Origin: Myxococcales bacterium
GTDB taxonomy: Bacteria; Myxococcota_A; UBA9160; UBA4427
Length of the DNA: 64,000 nucleotides
Assembly: GCA_022563535.1 (NCBI GenBank)
Contig: JADFNE010000023.1
Location: 1 to 64,000, forward strand
Reading direction: 5' to 3'
The notes beneath the pieces are model-generated. The model saw only the letters and a program-made list of their open reading frames with translations, ran no database searches and was not told where the DNA came from. Position 1 is the first letter of the stretch. Each line of letters starts with the position of its first letter. Made by a program: the position numbers and the translations under genes. Positions 9,829 through 19,141 of the stretch are shown in pieces.

Positions 9829-10530
9829 TCAGCGCGTGGCCGCGGCGACGGCGGGGTGAAGACGTACGAGGGTTTCGATCAAGGCTTCGCGGTCAGCGCG
9901 GCTTTTGTCTTCGAGCCACCAACACACGACGCTGTTCTGCATTGCGACGAACGCGCGCGCAGCAACTCCCGGGTGGAGCCGCATGTCGAGCAAGCCACTG
10001 GCCTGAAGTTCGGCGAGCCGCCGCTCGGTAACACGCGTCGAGTAACCCACCTGGGCTCGGGCCGGGGCGAGTTTGCCGGACTCGTCCCGGGCAACCCGGG
10101 GCGCGCGGATCGCCGCGGTGCCAGCCCCGAAGGCCACTCGAAACCGGGCGGGATTTTGTTCCCCGTACGCGACGATCGCCTCGACGAGATCGCGGACCTG
10201 TGCTTCGATCGTGCCGCCCGAGCGCGCGACCGAATGCGCGATCTGGCGGCGCAGCCGCTCGAGGGCGTCGAGTACCACGGCCTGGTGGACCTCGAATTTG
10301 TCCTGAAAATGGTTGTAGAACGTCCCGACCCCAACCCCGGCATCTCGCGCGATCTGGTTCGAGTTCACCCCGTCGAAGCCGCGATCTGCAAAGCGCTGGG
10401 TGGCGGCGGTGATCAACCGGCGACGGACCTCGCTGGGGTCTCGCGCCCGCTTCTTTTTCTTCGTTCGAACCCCGGCTCGCGGGGGGGGATCCAATGGATG
10501 GAAGGTTGGCGGTTGGATTGGGCCGGCCAT
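9829..10530 (-). CDS. TetR-family transcriptional regulator
   Basis: A 233-residue TetR/AcrR repressor. The DNA-binding helix-turn-helix lies near residues 45-85, with the typical FADRGFDGV and GVGVGTFYNHF motifs. The C-terminal half would bind an unknown ligand. The N-terminal 30 residues are basic (KKKKRAR) and probably disordered. The ATG at 10530 has a strong G-rich ribosome site (GAGGGGGG) upstream. It is divergent from the SpsF-SDR-AKR module; the perfect dyad in the intergenic region (10585-10615) is a plausible operator, which would make it a regulator of itself and perhaps that module. The target is inference. Confidence 0.9.
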   Translation of the reverse strand: MAGPIQPPTFHPLDPPPRAGVRTKKKKRARDPSEVRRRLITAATQRFADRGFDGVNSNQIARDAGVGVGTFYNHFQDKFEVHQAVVLDALERLRRQIAHSVARSGGTIEAQVRDLVEAIVAYGEQNPARFRVAFGAGTAAIRAPRVARDESGKLAPARAQVGYSTRVTERRLAELQASGLLDMRLHPGVAARAFVAMQNSVVCWWLEDKSRADREALIETLVRLHPAVAAATR

Positions 10531-10584
10531 CTACACCCCCCTCTATGTTGATACTGAGTCGCTTCCGCTCTTCTGGTGCGGATA

Positions 10585-10615
10585 CAGATATCTAAGTCGG
10601 GGAATTGGATATCTG
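10585..10615. promoter_or_regulatory. Candidate TetR operator dyad
   Basis: CAGATATC (10585-10592) and GATATCTG (10608-10615) form a perfect 8-bp inverted repeat with 15 bases between the arms, inside the gap between the divergent TetR gene and the SpsF-like gene. The position and symmetry fit a repressor operator; binding is not shown by sequence. Confidence 0.5.
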
Positions 10616-10796
10616 GCAGGAGTCTAGAGCGGGGTTCTCAGATGTGCAACAAGGCGGCATGAAACTTGTATTACAAAGGGAAGCGGGATTTCGTCGGCCC
10701 TCGGTCAACCACGACGCGTCTCGTGCGGGGCCGCAGTTCAGGCTGAAACGCCACATCGCGTTCTGTACCTCGCGAACGAGAAGGAAAGGGGTGTTG

Positions 10797-11564
10797 ATGG
10801 CCGTGCTCGGAATCATTCAGGCTCGACTCGGCTCGACTCGGCTCCCGAGCAAAATTTTGGCTCCGCTCGCCGGACGCCCGATGCTCGAGCTGATTTCTCA
10901 CCGATTGCGGCTCTCTCGAGTTCAGGAGTGGTGGCTCGCCACCAGCTCGGATCCGGCTGACGACGTCACGGAAAGTTGGGGCCACGGCCTCGGGTTGCGG
11001 GTTTTTCGGGGCGAGGATGAGAACGTGCTGTCTCGCTTTACCGCCATCATCCGGGAGCGCGAGCCCGAATGGATCGTCCGGATCACGGCCGACAACCCGT
11101 TCATCTCGGCTGAAGCGGTGGACCTGTTGCTCGACGCCCGAGTCCCATTCGGCAAAGACCACCCGCTGATCGAGTTTGTCGCCAAAGCCGATGGTTCGCA
11201 CCAACTCCCTCTCGGCTTTGGTCCGCAGCTCGCCCGCGCCGAAGCCGTGTTGGCAAGTGAGGATGAGATCCCCGAGGACCAACCCCATCACCGCACGCAT
11301 GTGCTCTCGTGGTTGGCGCAATCTTGCGCTGCAAAGTGCTGCCCGGTTCCAGATCACTGGCCCGCTCGACCCGAGTGGCGCTGGACCGTCGACACCTTTG
11401 CGGATCTCGCGATGGCCCGCAGTGCCTTCGCATTGTTCGAAGCACATTCCTCTGATCGCGCCATTGCCATCCACTATTCGGAAATGGTCGCGCTCCTGGA
11501 TGCGCATCCCGAGATCGTCGCCCAGAACAACGGCGTCGAGCAAAAGCAATTGGTGGAAGGATAG
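10797..11564 (+). CDS. SpsF-like cytidylyltransferase family protein
   Basis: Nucleotidyltransferase of the SpsF/CMP-acylneuraminate synthetase-like family, 255 residues. The N-terminal Rossmann-like motif IIQARLGSTRLPSK (residues 5-18) is the family signature, and ITADNPFI near residue 98 carries a conserved aspartate. Such enzymes activate sugars or sugar acids with CTP for surface polysaccharide or glycan synthesis; the substrate is unknown. The ATG at 10797 follows an AGGAAAGGGG ribosome site. It is first in a close set with an SDR and an aldo/keto reductase (6 bases, then a 16-base overlap), so the three probably act in one nucleotide-sugar pathway (inference). Confidence 0.85.
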   Translation: MAVLGIIQARLGSTRLPSKILAPLAGRPMLELISHRLRLSRVQEWWLATSSDPADDVTESWGHGLGLRVFRGEDENVLSRFTAIIREREPEWIVRITADNPFISAEAVDLLLDARVPFGKDHPLIEFVAKADGSHQLPLGFGPQLARAEAVLASEDEIPEDQPHHRTHVLSWLAQSCAAKCCPVPDHWPARPEWRWTVDTFADLAMARSAFALFEAHSSDRAIAIHYSEMVALLDAHPEIVAQNNGVEQKQLVEG

Positions 11565-11570
11565 GCCGGT

Positions 11571-12458
11571 ATGTCTACGACGACTTCTGAAACAACGATC
11601 ACGACGACTTCAACTACGACAACAACAAACGAGCCGTTCGATCTTCGCGGCTTTGGGATCGGGGTTACGGGCGGGGGAAGTGAGCTCGGCAGTGCGATCG
11701 CTCTGGGGCTCGCCGCCGCCGGGGCCACCGTGGTGATTTGCGGACGAACGCCGTCGACCCTCGAACGCGTGCTCGCCGAAGCAAAGTCCCGTGTTTTGCC
11801 CGGGGATGTAATCGCCATGGTGGGAGACGCGTGTCGCGACGCCGACCTCGAACGCATGCTTGATTTGATCGAAGCGGAAGCTGGACGGGTCTCGGGCTGG
11901 GTGAACAACGCCCATCCCGCCCAGGCCGCCGTATCGCGATCGAATCACTGGATGGAGTTGTCCCGCGCTCCCTTTGAAGCGTCGGTTGCAAGCGCGATCG
12001 GCGCATTTGCGCTGGCGACCCAGGCCGCCGCAGCGCGGATGTCCCGCCGCGCTGACCCACCGGCGGAGGCTCACGAAAGCGCGGGAGCCATCGTCAACGT
12101 GGCTTCGATCTATGGCGTGGTCTCGCCACAACCCAAGGTCTATTCACGCGCGAGTCAATTCGCGAGCCCGCCGGCCTACGGGGCCGCCAAAGCGGGGATC
12201 ATCCAACTTACCCGGCACGCCGCATGTTCCCTGGCAGAGCTTGGAATCCGCGTGAACTGCGTTAGCCCCGGACCGTTTCCCAAGCGAGAGATCCGACAAC
12301 ACGAAGAATTTATCGAGGACCTCGCTCGCCGAATTCCGTTGGGCCGCGTCGGGAATCCCGAAGAAATTGCGGGCCCGGTGACGTTTCTGTTGAGCCGGGC
12401 CGCAAGTTATGTGACGGGACAAAACTTGTTGGTGGATGGAGGATGGACCACTTGGTAG
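11571..12458 (+). CDS. SDR-family oxidoreductase
   Basis: Short-chain dehydrogenase/reductase of 295 residues. After a Thr-rich stretch of about 20 residues the nucleotide-binding GITGGGSELG-like element (GVTGGGSELG) appears near residue 28. The catalytic region has YGAAKAG with tyrosine and lysine, preceded by NVASIYG with the catalytic serine; RVNCVSPGPF and the C-terminal TGQNLLVDGGW are typical of classical SDRs. It sits between the SpsF-like and AKR genes and likely reduces or oxidises a sugar intermediate (inference). The Thr-rich N-terminus is odd and encoded by an ACG/ACA-rich tract; the true start might be further in, but no better one was found. Confidence 0.88.
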   Translation: MSTTTSETTITTTSTTTTTNEPFDLRGFGIGVTGGGSELGSAIALGLAAAGATVVICGRTPSTLERVLAEAKSRVLPGDVIAMVGDACRDADLERMLDLIEAEAGRVSGWVNNAHPAQAAVSRSNHWMELSRAPFEASVASAIGAFALATQAAAARMSRRADPPAEAHESAGAIVNVASIYGVVSPQPKVYSRASQFASPPAYGAAKAGIIQLTRHAACSLAELGIRVNCVSPGPFPKREIRQHEEFIEDLARRIPLGRVGNPEEIAGPVTFLLSRAASYVTGQNLLVDGGWTTW

Positions 12459-13459
12459 CCACGACGATCCCGCTTGCCCTGGGTACGGCGCAGTGGAGCG
12501 GGAACTACGGAATCAATAATACGAGCGGTGCACCCGAGCCCTCCGCGGCGCAGGAAATGCTCAACCTTGCGATGCACGCAGGCATCACAACCCTCGATAC
12601 CGCGCGGGGCTACGGTGACAGCGAAGCCTTGATCGGCGCCTCGTTGCGGGCCATCGGTTGCCAGGATTCGTTTCGGATCGTGACCAAGTTGCATCCGAAG
12701 GTCACGGGACCCGGAGCGACTTCCGCCGAGGCGCTCGCGAATACCGGCCGCAGTCTTTCCGAGAGCCGCCGCGCACTCGGTCGCCAGGTGTTGGACGTCG
12801 TGATGCTCCATCGCCAGCGACACTTGGAAGCACATGACGGGCGGCTGTGGCGACGCTTGCGGCGCGAACGAGAGCAGGGATTGATCGGAGCGCTCGGAGT
12901 ATCGGCCGCAAATCCCGAGGAGGCCTGGCTAGCGCTCGAGCATCCCGAGATCGAAGTCATCCAGGTCGCAGCCAGCCTGCTCGACCAACGGCTGGCGCGT
13001 CGGGGGTTCTTCGAGGCCGCACAGGAGGCGGGAAAACAGATCTACCTGCGCAGCATATTTCTGCAGGGACTGGCGTTCATTCCGCCGCGTCAGCTACCGC
13101 ACAAGTTGCGCGGCTTCACGCAGCCCCTGGCCGAGATCCGAGGCTGCATTACAGCGCTCAATTGCAGCATCGAAGAACTCTTCGTCGCCTACGTGGCCAC
13201 GCTTCCGGGTTGCACTGCAGTGGTGGGCTGCGAGACCGCGTCCCAATTGCGCGGAATCATTGCTGCGAGCGAATCAACGGGCCCCAGTCCCGAAAGTCTA
13301 TGCCGGCTTGCATCCCGAATCGTTTCCATGCCCGCAAGGCTGCTCGATCCCTCGCGCTGGAGTGAACTTCCGTCCGGTCACGCTGTCCAACCCAGCGCGG
13401 CCAAGGACCTCGCCCCCGCTCGTGCGTTGAACGGCGAATTGGCGCTCCCGATACCCTGA
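12443..13459 (+). CDS. Aldo/keto reductase
   Basis: A 338-residue protein of the aldo/keto reductase superfamily, TIM-barrel NADPH-dependent enzymes. Visible hallmarks are LGTAQW near the start, DTARGYGDSE near residue 53 with the catalytic Asp and Tyr, the catalytic lysine in VTKLHP, and the histidine in VVMLHRQRH. It overlaps the SDR gene by 16 bases, so translation is coupled. Homologues of this type with SpsF and SDR partners occur in polysaccharide or nonulosonate loci; the actual substrate here is not known. Confidence 0.88.
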   Translation: MDHLVATTIPLALGTAQWSGNYGINNTSGAPEPSAAQEMLNLAMHAGITTLDTARGYGDSEALIGASLRAIGCQDSFRIVTKLHPKVTGPGATSAEALANTGRSLSESRRALGRQVLDVVMLHRQRHLEAHDGRLWRRLRREREQGLIGALGVSAANPEEAWLALEHPEIEVIQVAASLLDQRLARRGFFEAAQEAGKQIYLRSIFLQGLAFIPPRQLPHKLRGFTQPLAEIRGCITALNCSIEELFVAYVATLPGCTAVVGCETASQLRGIIAASESTGPSPESLCRLASRIVSMPARLLDPSRWSELPSGHAVQPSAAKDLAPARALNGELALPIP

Positions 13460-13549
13460 AGCGCAGCGGTCGGCGACGAGAAGCCGAGAGCACGGGACCT
13501 TGGCGAAGGCGAGGGTTTCGCAATGGGCTGCTAGCATCGCCGCCTGCTC

Positions 13550-14623
13550 ATGGGGACCATTGCTGGCCCGCGGGGGATTGTACGAGTGAAGACGGGCACA
13601 CACATCATCGGCCGTGCGGGAATCTGGTTTGCGGTGCTCTGCGGAATCGTCCTCTTGCAGAGCGCGAACCTGTCCGCCGAAGAGATTCTGGTTGACGGCA
13701 TCGCCGCACAGGTCGGGGACCAACTTGTACTCGCGTCGGAGATCGAAGAAATCGCGAGGCCGGTCATCGAGCGCATGCGCGCCGCCGGAGTTCCCGAGGA
13801 CCAGATCCTTCAGATGCGCAAAGACGCCCTCGAACGGCTGATCGAGTCCAGGTTGATCGACGTGGTGGTTCAACAGCTGGAACTCGGCGCTTCCAAGTCC
13901 GAGGTCGACGATGCCATCGCTTCCATCGCGCGGGACACCGGCCTCAGCCTCGGACAACTCGCCGAGAGCGTCGCGGGATATGGCATGGCGTTCGAGGACT
14001 ATCGACTCAAGATCAAATCCGAGATCGAACGCGACAAGGTACTGAACTCCATGGTGCGCTCGAAGGTGCAGGTCCCCGATTCTGAGATCGTAGCTCTCTA
14101 CGAAAAGCGATTTGGAAATCAGCCTGGCGGTGGAGAAGAAGTTCACCTGCGACACATCATGGTGGGCTTCGACGCGAACAGCGTCATGAGCGGAGACTCC
14201 GCTTGTCGGCGGGTCACCACCGCGAGAGAACAAATCGTCAGTGGACAGAAGAGCTTTGAGGAGGTCGCCCAAGAGATTTCCGACGCGAACCCCGAAAACG
14301 GGGGAGAACTCGGCTGGATTCACCTCGATGACCTTGCGGGCTGGATGGCCTCCGATCTGTTGAACATGAACCAGGCCAACCCCATCAGTCGCGTGATCGA
14401 TATGCCCTTTGGTTGCAACCTGCTCGAGCTCGTCGAGCGGCGTACATTTCGACCCGTCATGATCGAAGATGCGCGCCCTCAACTCGAACGGGAACTCTTT
14501 CGGACCAAGACCGGGGAGGAGTACACCCGCTGGGTGAACGCGTTGCGCGAGCGGACGTTCATCGAGCGCAAGGGAATCTACGCGGCATCGAGCGTTGCGG
14601 AAGCTTCCGCGGACGCGCAGTGA
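13550..14623 (+). CDS. SurA-like periplasmic chaperone / peptidyl-prolyl isomerase
   Basis: Exported 357-residue protein with a signal segment (IWFAVLCGIVLLQSANLSAEE), a SurA N-terminal helical domain (residues about 45-190) and one parvulin (PpiC) domain beginning near EVHLRHIMV (residue 199), including FEEVAQEISD and GGELGWI. This arrangement fits chaperones that help outer-membrane proteins fold. E. coli SurA has two parvulin domains; here only one is seen. The ATG at 13550 is used; a GTG at 13586 would give a shorter signal peptide and is possible. The stop overlaps the uvrA GTG (GTGA), so the two are co-translated. Confidence 0.88.
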   Translation: MGTIAGPRGIVRVKTGTHIIGRAGIWFAVLCGIVLLQSANLSAEEILVDGIAAQVGDQLVLASEIEEIARPVIERMRAAGVPEDQILQMRKDALERLIESRLIDVVVQQLELGASKSEVDDAIASIARDTGLSLGQLAESVAGYGMAFEDYRLKIKSEIERDKVLNSMVRSKVQVPDSEIVALYEKRFGNQPGGGEEVHLRHIMVGFDANSVMSGDSACRRVTTAREQIVSGQKSFEEVAQEISDANPENGGELGWIHLDDLAGWMASDLLNMNQANPISRVIDMPFGCNLLELVERRTFRPVMIEDARPQLERELFRTKTGEEYTRWVNALRERTFIERKGIYAASSVAEASADAQ

Positions 14624-17520
14624 AACCTCAGGCGGTTGCCCGGCTCGACGGCCTGCTGCCCCAGCGCGCGCATCCGAACATTGAAATCCGTGGCGCGCGC
14701 GAACACAACCTGCAGGACCTGGACATAGACATTCCCCGTGGTGCGCTCGTGGTTATTACCGGCCTCTCGGGTTCGGGCAAATCTTCTCTCGCTTTTGACA
14801 CCCTCTACGCCGAGGGCCAACGCCGTTACGTCGAATCACTGTCCGCCTACGCGAGACAGTTTCTCGACCAGATGGCAAAGCCCGACGTCGATTCAGTGGA
14901 AGGGCTTTCCCCCGCAATTTCGATTGAACAGAAGGGCGCGACCAAGAGTCCTCGCTCGACGGTCGGGACCATCACGGAAATTGCCGACTACCTCCGCTTG
15001 CTCTACGCCCGGGCCGGAGAACCCCATTGCTACAGCTGTGGCAACCCGATCGCGGGGCAATCGCCCAAGGAAATGGTCGAACGCATCAGTGCCCTCGCAA
15101 ACGGCACGCGCGTCCAGTTGCTCGCGCCGGTGATTCGAGGCCGCAAGGGTGCGTACAAGAAGGAACTCGACGACTACCGCCGCAAGGGTTTCGTGCGCGT
15201 GCGGATCGACGGAAAGATGTTCGACCTCGCCAACGAGATCAAAATCCCGCGCACCAAGGTGCACGACATCGACGTGGTGGTCGACCGCATCGTGCTCAAG
15301 GACGGGATCGCGGCCAGGCTCGGCGAGTCGGTCGCGACCGCACTCAAACTGGGCGTCGGCATGGTGAAGGTCTTGATCGGCCGCGAAGGGGAACCCGGTG
15401 CAGACGAATGGCTGCTCTCCCAGCACCGCGCCTGCGTGGCGTGCGAGGTTTCGTTTCCCGAACTCGTCCCATCGCTGTTCTCCTTCAATACCCGCAACGG
15501 CGCGTGCGTCGATTGTTCGGGCCTGGGGGTCATCGAAATTTTTTCACCCGAGCGGATCATCCCGGACCCCACGCGGTCCCTCGCCCGGGGCGCGATCGAA
15601 CCCTGGTCCCGGGGCAAGGCCGCGGACTATTACGCCGAAGTGCTGGCGGCGCTCGCCGAACACTACGACATCGATCTCGAACGCCCGTGGAATCAACTGC
15701 CCGCCAGGGCGCGAGCGGGAATCCTCGAAGGAACGGGCAAGCCGAAAATTCCAATCCCCGGAGGCCTGCTTCGACCGGGTCGGAAACGTCGGCGCGCGAG
15801 GGCCGTGGTAGTGAGGCCGTGGCTCGGCGTGGTGGATGAACTCGAACGCCGCTGCGAAGTCGACGAGCGCGCGGCAAAAACCCTGGCGCGCTATCGGGTC
15901 GCAGGATCGTGCAAGACTTGCGGGGGATCCCGTCTCGGCCTCGAGGCCCGTCACACGAAACTCGGGGGCATGACGTTGCCCGAGCTGTGCGAACTCCCCA
16001 TCGCGACGCTGGCCGAGACTTTGCCCAAGCTATCCCTGAACTCGATTCAACGCATAGTGTGCGAGCGAATCTTGCGCGAGATCGAAGAGCGGTTGCAGTT
16101 TCTTGTGGATGTCGGGCTCCATTACCTCACGCTCAATCGACCGAGCGCGTCGCTTTCGGGGGGTGAAGCCCAGCGGATCCGTCTCGCGACCCAGATCGGT
16201 TCCCACTTGATGGGTGTCCTCTACATCCTCGACGAACCTTCGATCGGCTTGCACGCCCGAGACAACGCCCGCCTGATCGAAAGTTTGCTGCGCCTGCGTG
16301 ACATGAACAACAGCTTGATCGTGGTCGAACACGACGAAGCCACGATCCGCGCAGCCGATCACGTCATCGACATGGGCCCGGGCGCGGGGATTCACGGTGG
16401 GTTCGTGATCGCCGAGGGAACACCCGAAGCGCTGATGAAACATCCCAAGTCCCTGACCGGCGCCTATCTCTCGGGCAAGCGCGCGATCGCGATTCCGGTC
16501 GTGCGACGCAAGCCGAACGGCAAGTTCTTGGAAATTCACGGCTGCGCGGAACACAACCTGAAGAACGTGAGCCTGCGGCTGCCGCTCGGGGTCTTCACCG
16601 TAGTGACTGGGGTTTCGGGGTCGGGCAAGTCGACGCTCATCAACGCGACCCTCCACCGGGCGTTGGCGGCCAAGCTCCATCATGCGCGGGAAGTCCCGGG
16701 GCGGTTCAGCCAGATCGCCGGCCTCGAACACATCGACAAGGTGATCGATGTGGACCAGAGCCCCATCGGGCGCAGCCCGCGTTCAAACCCCGCCACCTAC
16801 AGCGGCGCCTTCGACGCGATTCGCAGAGTCTTTGCCCAACTGCCCGAATCTCGAGTGCGGGGCTATGGCCCGGGACGCTTTTCATTCAACGTGGCCGAAG
16901 GGCGTTGCGAAGCCTGCGACGGTGACGGCGCACTGCGGGTCGAGATGCACTTTCTGCCGGACCTGTTTGTGCTGTGTGAGGTTTGTCGCGGCAAACGCTA
17001 TACGGCAGAAACCCTGGCGGTTAAATATCGCGGCAAGTCGATCGCAGATGTGCTCGACATGACGGTGGAAGAGGGGCTCTCGTTCCTGGAGAACGTGCCT
17101 TCGATTCGCCGGCCCCTCGAAGCGTTGCGCGACGTGGGACTCGGGTACATTCATCTCGGACAATCGGCCACGACACTTTCCGGGGGCGAGGCGCAGCGGG
17201 TCAAGCTCGCAAAGGAACTCGCCAAGCGGGCCACTGGATCCACGCTATACCTGCTCGACGAACCCACGACCGGGCTCCACTTTGCCGACGTCGAAAAGCT
17301 ACTCGAAATGCTCGGGAGCCTGGTGGATATGGGAAATACCGTGGTGGTTATCGAGCATCATCTTGATGTCATCAAAACGGCGGACCATGTGATTGACCTC
17401 GGACCCGAAGGCGGGGCGGAGGGAGGAGAGATTGTGGCCGAGGGAACCCCGGAAGCTGTGGCGCGATGCGCCCGGAGCCATACGGGCGTGGCCCTTCGCA
17501 GGATCTTCGAAGCCCGATGA
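14620..17520 (+). CDS. uvrA: Excinuclease ABC subunit A
   Basis: UvrA, the damage-sensing ATPase of nucleotide excision repair, 966 residues. It has two ABC modules: Walker [10 protein letters not shown] near residue 48 and GVSGSGKST near 664, with signatures LSGGEAQR near 513 and again near 854. Both zinc modules are intact (CVAC...CVDC around 270-305; CEAC...CEVC around 765-795). The frame is open further upstream, but the GTG at 14620 overlapping the previous stop gives the family-typical N-terminus. mfd, which recruits UvrA, lies upstream on the same strand. Confidence 0.96.
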   Translation: MKPQAVARLDGLLPQRAHPNIEIRGAREHNLQDLDIDIPRGALVVITGLSGSGKSSLAFDTLYAEGQRRYVESLSAYARQFLDQMAKPDVDSVEGLSPAISIEQKGATKSPRSTVGTITEIADYLRLLYARAGEPHCYSCGNPIAGQSPKEMVERISALANGTRVQLLAPVIRGRKGAYKKELDDYRRKGFVRVRIDGKMFDLANEIKIPRTKVHDIDVVVDRIVLKDGIAARLGESVATALKLGVGMVKVLIGREGEPGADEWLLSQHRACVACEVSFPELVPSLFSFNTRNGACVDCSGLGVIEIFSPERIIPDPTRSLARGAIEPWSRGKAADYYAEVLAALAEHYDIDLERPWNQLPARARAGILEGTGKPKIPIPGGLLRPGRKRRRARAVVVRPWLGVVDELERRCEVDERAAKTLARYRVAGSCKTCGGSRLGLEARHTKLGGMTLPELCELPIATLAETLPKLSLNSIQRIVCERILREIEERLQFLVDVGLHYLTLNRPSASLSGGEAQRIRLATQIGSHLMGVLYILDEPSIGLHARDNARLIESLLRLRDMNNSLIVVEHDEATIRAADHVIDMGPGAGIHGGFVIAEGTPEALMKHPKSLTGAYLSGKRAIAIPVVRRKPNGKFLEIHGCAEHNLKNVSLRLPLGVFTVVTGVSGSGKSTLINATLHRALAAKLHHAREVPGRFSQIAGLEHIDKVIDVDQSPIGRSPRSNPATYSGAFDAIRRVFAQLPESRVRGYGPGRFSFNVAEGRCEACDGDGALRVEMHFLPDLFVLCEVCRGKRYTAETLAVKYRGKSIADVLDMTVEEGLSFLENVPSIRRPLEALRDVGLGYIHLGQSATTLSGGEAQRVKLAKELAKRATGSTLYLLDEPTTGLHFADVEKLLEMLGSLVDMGNTVVVIEHHLDVIKTADHVIDLGPEGGAEGGEIVAEGTPEAVARCARSHTGVALRRIFEAR

Positions 17521-18404
17521 GTGAACCTGGACGCAGATTTCGACAAGGCGGTCCGACGACGGAGCAACCGGAACACTACCCCGGTCCGATGGCGGCGCTG
17601 GGCCTTACCTTCGGTGCGGTGTTCGCCACCGCGATCGTCGCGGATATGTTCGCGAACAAACCCGACTTCGGTGCGATCGGGATTGGCCAGGTCGTGGGAT
17701 TCGGCCTGGTCGCGATCCTCGCAACCCAGCGCATCCCCGAACCCCATGCGGAGCGGTTGGGCTTGCGGGGGTTCGATCCTCAGTTTCTCTGGGTGCTGCT
17801 TCTCTTGCTGCCATCACTCTTCTTGATGAGCGAGGTCGACAACATCATTCGCGATCTGACCGTTGTGCCGCCCAACCCAGAGATCGCACCCGAAATCGTT
17901 TCCCTCTTGTCGCCGGGCTTCTACGGGGAGATCCAGCGTTTTATCGTGATCGTCGGACTCGCGCCGGTGATGGAAGAGTGGCTGTTTCGCGGAGTCATTC
18001 AGCAAGGCCTGATGGGGAAGCTCGGCCGCATCCGCGGCTTGATCTTGACCGCCGTACTCTTCGCACTCTGCAGACTGGTCCCCGGATCGCCCGCCAGCAC
18101 GTTGCTCTCATTTTTGCTGGTCTCGTTCGCCATGGGGTTACTGCTCGGCTGCGTTCGCATTGCAACAGGATCGCTTCTTGCCGTGATCCTCCTCCACACC
18201 GGGTTCAACGCGATCGGCTGGGCCGCCGGATTCTTTGCCGACGAGATGCCGATCGACGGCTTCAACGTGGAAAATTCTCACACTTCATTTCAGGTACTCG
18301 CCCCCGCAGTGGTGGCGACCGGATACGCATTGATGGCCTTGTACCGGTCACTACTAGACGCTCCGGCCGATCCGCCCCTCAACCCTTCCTCGGATGACGC
18401 GTAA
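17517..18404 (+). CDS. CPBP-family intramembrane protease homologue
   Basis: Polytopic membrane protein of 295 residues with about eight hydrophobic segments, related to CAAX prenyl protease/bacteriocin-processing (CPBP) glutamic proteases. Motif 1 (EEWLFR) and motif 3 (HTGFN) are present. Motif 2, usually FxxxH, reads FALCR, so the conserved histidine is replaced by arginine (TTC GCA CTC TGC AGA). It may be inactive or use an altered site. The ATG overlaps the uvrA stop (ATGA). Substrate unknown. Confidence 0.85.
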   Translation: MSEPGRRFRQGGPTTEQPEHYPGPMAALGLTFGAVFATAIVADMFANKPDFGAIGIGQVVGFGLVAILATQRIPEPHAERLGLRGFDPQFLWVLLLLLPSLFLMSEVDNIIRDLTVVPPNPEIAPEIVSLLSPGFYGEIQRFIVIVGLAPVMEEWLFRGVIQQGLMGKLGRIRGLILTAVLFALCRLVPGSPASTLLSFLLVSFAMGLLLGCVRIATGSLLAVILLHTGFNAIGWAAGFFADEMPIDGFNVENSHTSFQVLAPAVVATGYALMALYRSLLDAPADPPLNPSSDDA

Positions 18405-18578
18405 GTTTTTCACGGTCAGCGTTTCCGCGGATGAGTTCGTCGAACGCGTTCTGCACACCACTTGCCTATCCGTGTATGCAACTTGCCGGCGGGCTGCCTT
18501 ACTCCGCACACGGGTTGCCTCGATTCATCACACGAAAGTCAAGCCGCTGATAACGGCGGCCGATCACTTCCAATAGGG

Positions 18579-18607
18579 AGCTCGCCCCAGATTAACCGGG
18601 GTGAGCT
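18579..18607 (+). other. Stem-loop ahead of the PEP-CTERM gene
   Basis: AGCTCGCCCC (18579-18588) pairs with GGGGTGAGCT (18598-18607) with one G-U pair and a 9-base loop. It ends just before the ribosome site of the next gene, so it may modulate its translation or stabilise the leader. Confidence 0.4.
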
Positions 18608-18625
18608 ATGGAGGGGGCGGTCATC

Positions 18626-19141
18626 ATGGTTCGCAACGCGTTCGGTTTCGCGTCTTGCATGGTTCTTTGTTTTATTCTGTTTAGCCTCTCGGCTCGAGCA
18701 GCCACGCATTCGGCAGGTGCCGAACCCAGTATCTTCGAAGGCGGCGGAAGTCACGGCGTTCTCGACTTCGATATCCTGGACCGCGATGCTCCGCTCCGAC
18801 CAGGCGAATTCGATCTCTTCGCAAGCGGGATTCCCAGTCGCTCGCTCACGAGTTCCGGCGATTCATTCGACTCCTTCAACTTCGGACTGTGGGGCATCAA
18901 GCCGATCCCTTTCTCGGCAGCCCCCGCACCCGGCAGCGCCGTCCTGTTCGCTGTGGGGCTGACGATCCTCGGGGCAACCCGGCGGAGGCGGCGGCGCAGC
19001 CAGCTCCTTTCCCGCAAGTTGAACAAAGTGACACGACATCTCGATCCCGGCCTTCACGATCAAAGCGAGTCCGGAGCCTGCGCGACTGAGGACGCGGGTG
19101 GCGGGGTGTGGAAACGAATACAACGCAGCAAGCGGGATTAG
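18626..19141 (+). CDS. PEP-CTERM-like exported protein with C-terminal extension
   Basis: A 171-residue protein with an N-terminal signal peptide (hydrophobic CMVLCFILFSLSARA). Near residue 100 it has a sorting-like segment: PAPGS, a hydrophobic stretch of about 15 residues and a run of six arginines. This matches the tripartite PEP-CTERM anchor recognised by exosortases, in a variant form. Normally such proteins end at the arginines; here about 47 further residues follow. The ATG at 18626 has the ribosome site GGAGGGGG; an ATG at 18608 is less likely. Expected location is the cell envelope or matrix. A GT39-type glycosyltransferase follows. Confidence 0.65.
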   Translation: MVRNAFGFASCMVLCFILFSLSARAATHSAGAEPSIFEGGGSHGVLDFDILDRDAPLRPGEFDLFASGIPSRSLTSSGDSFDSFNFGLWGIKPIPFSAAPAPGSAVLFAVGLTILGATRRRRRRSQLLSRKLNKVTRHLDPGLHDQSESGACATEDAGGGVWKRIQRSKRD

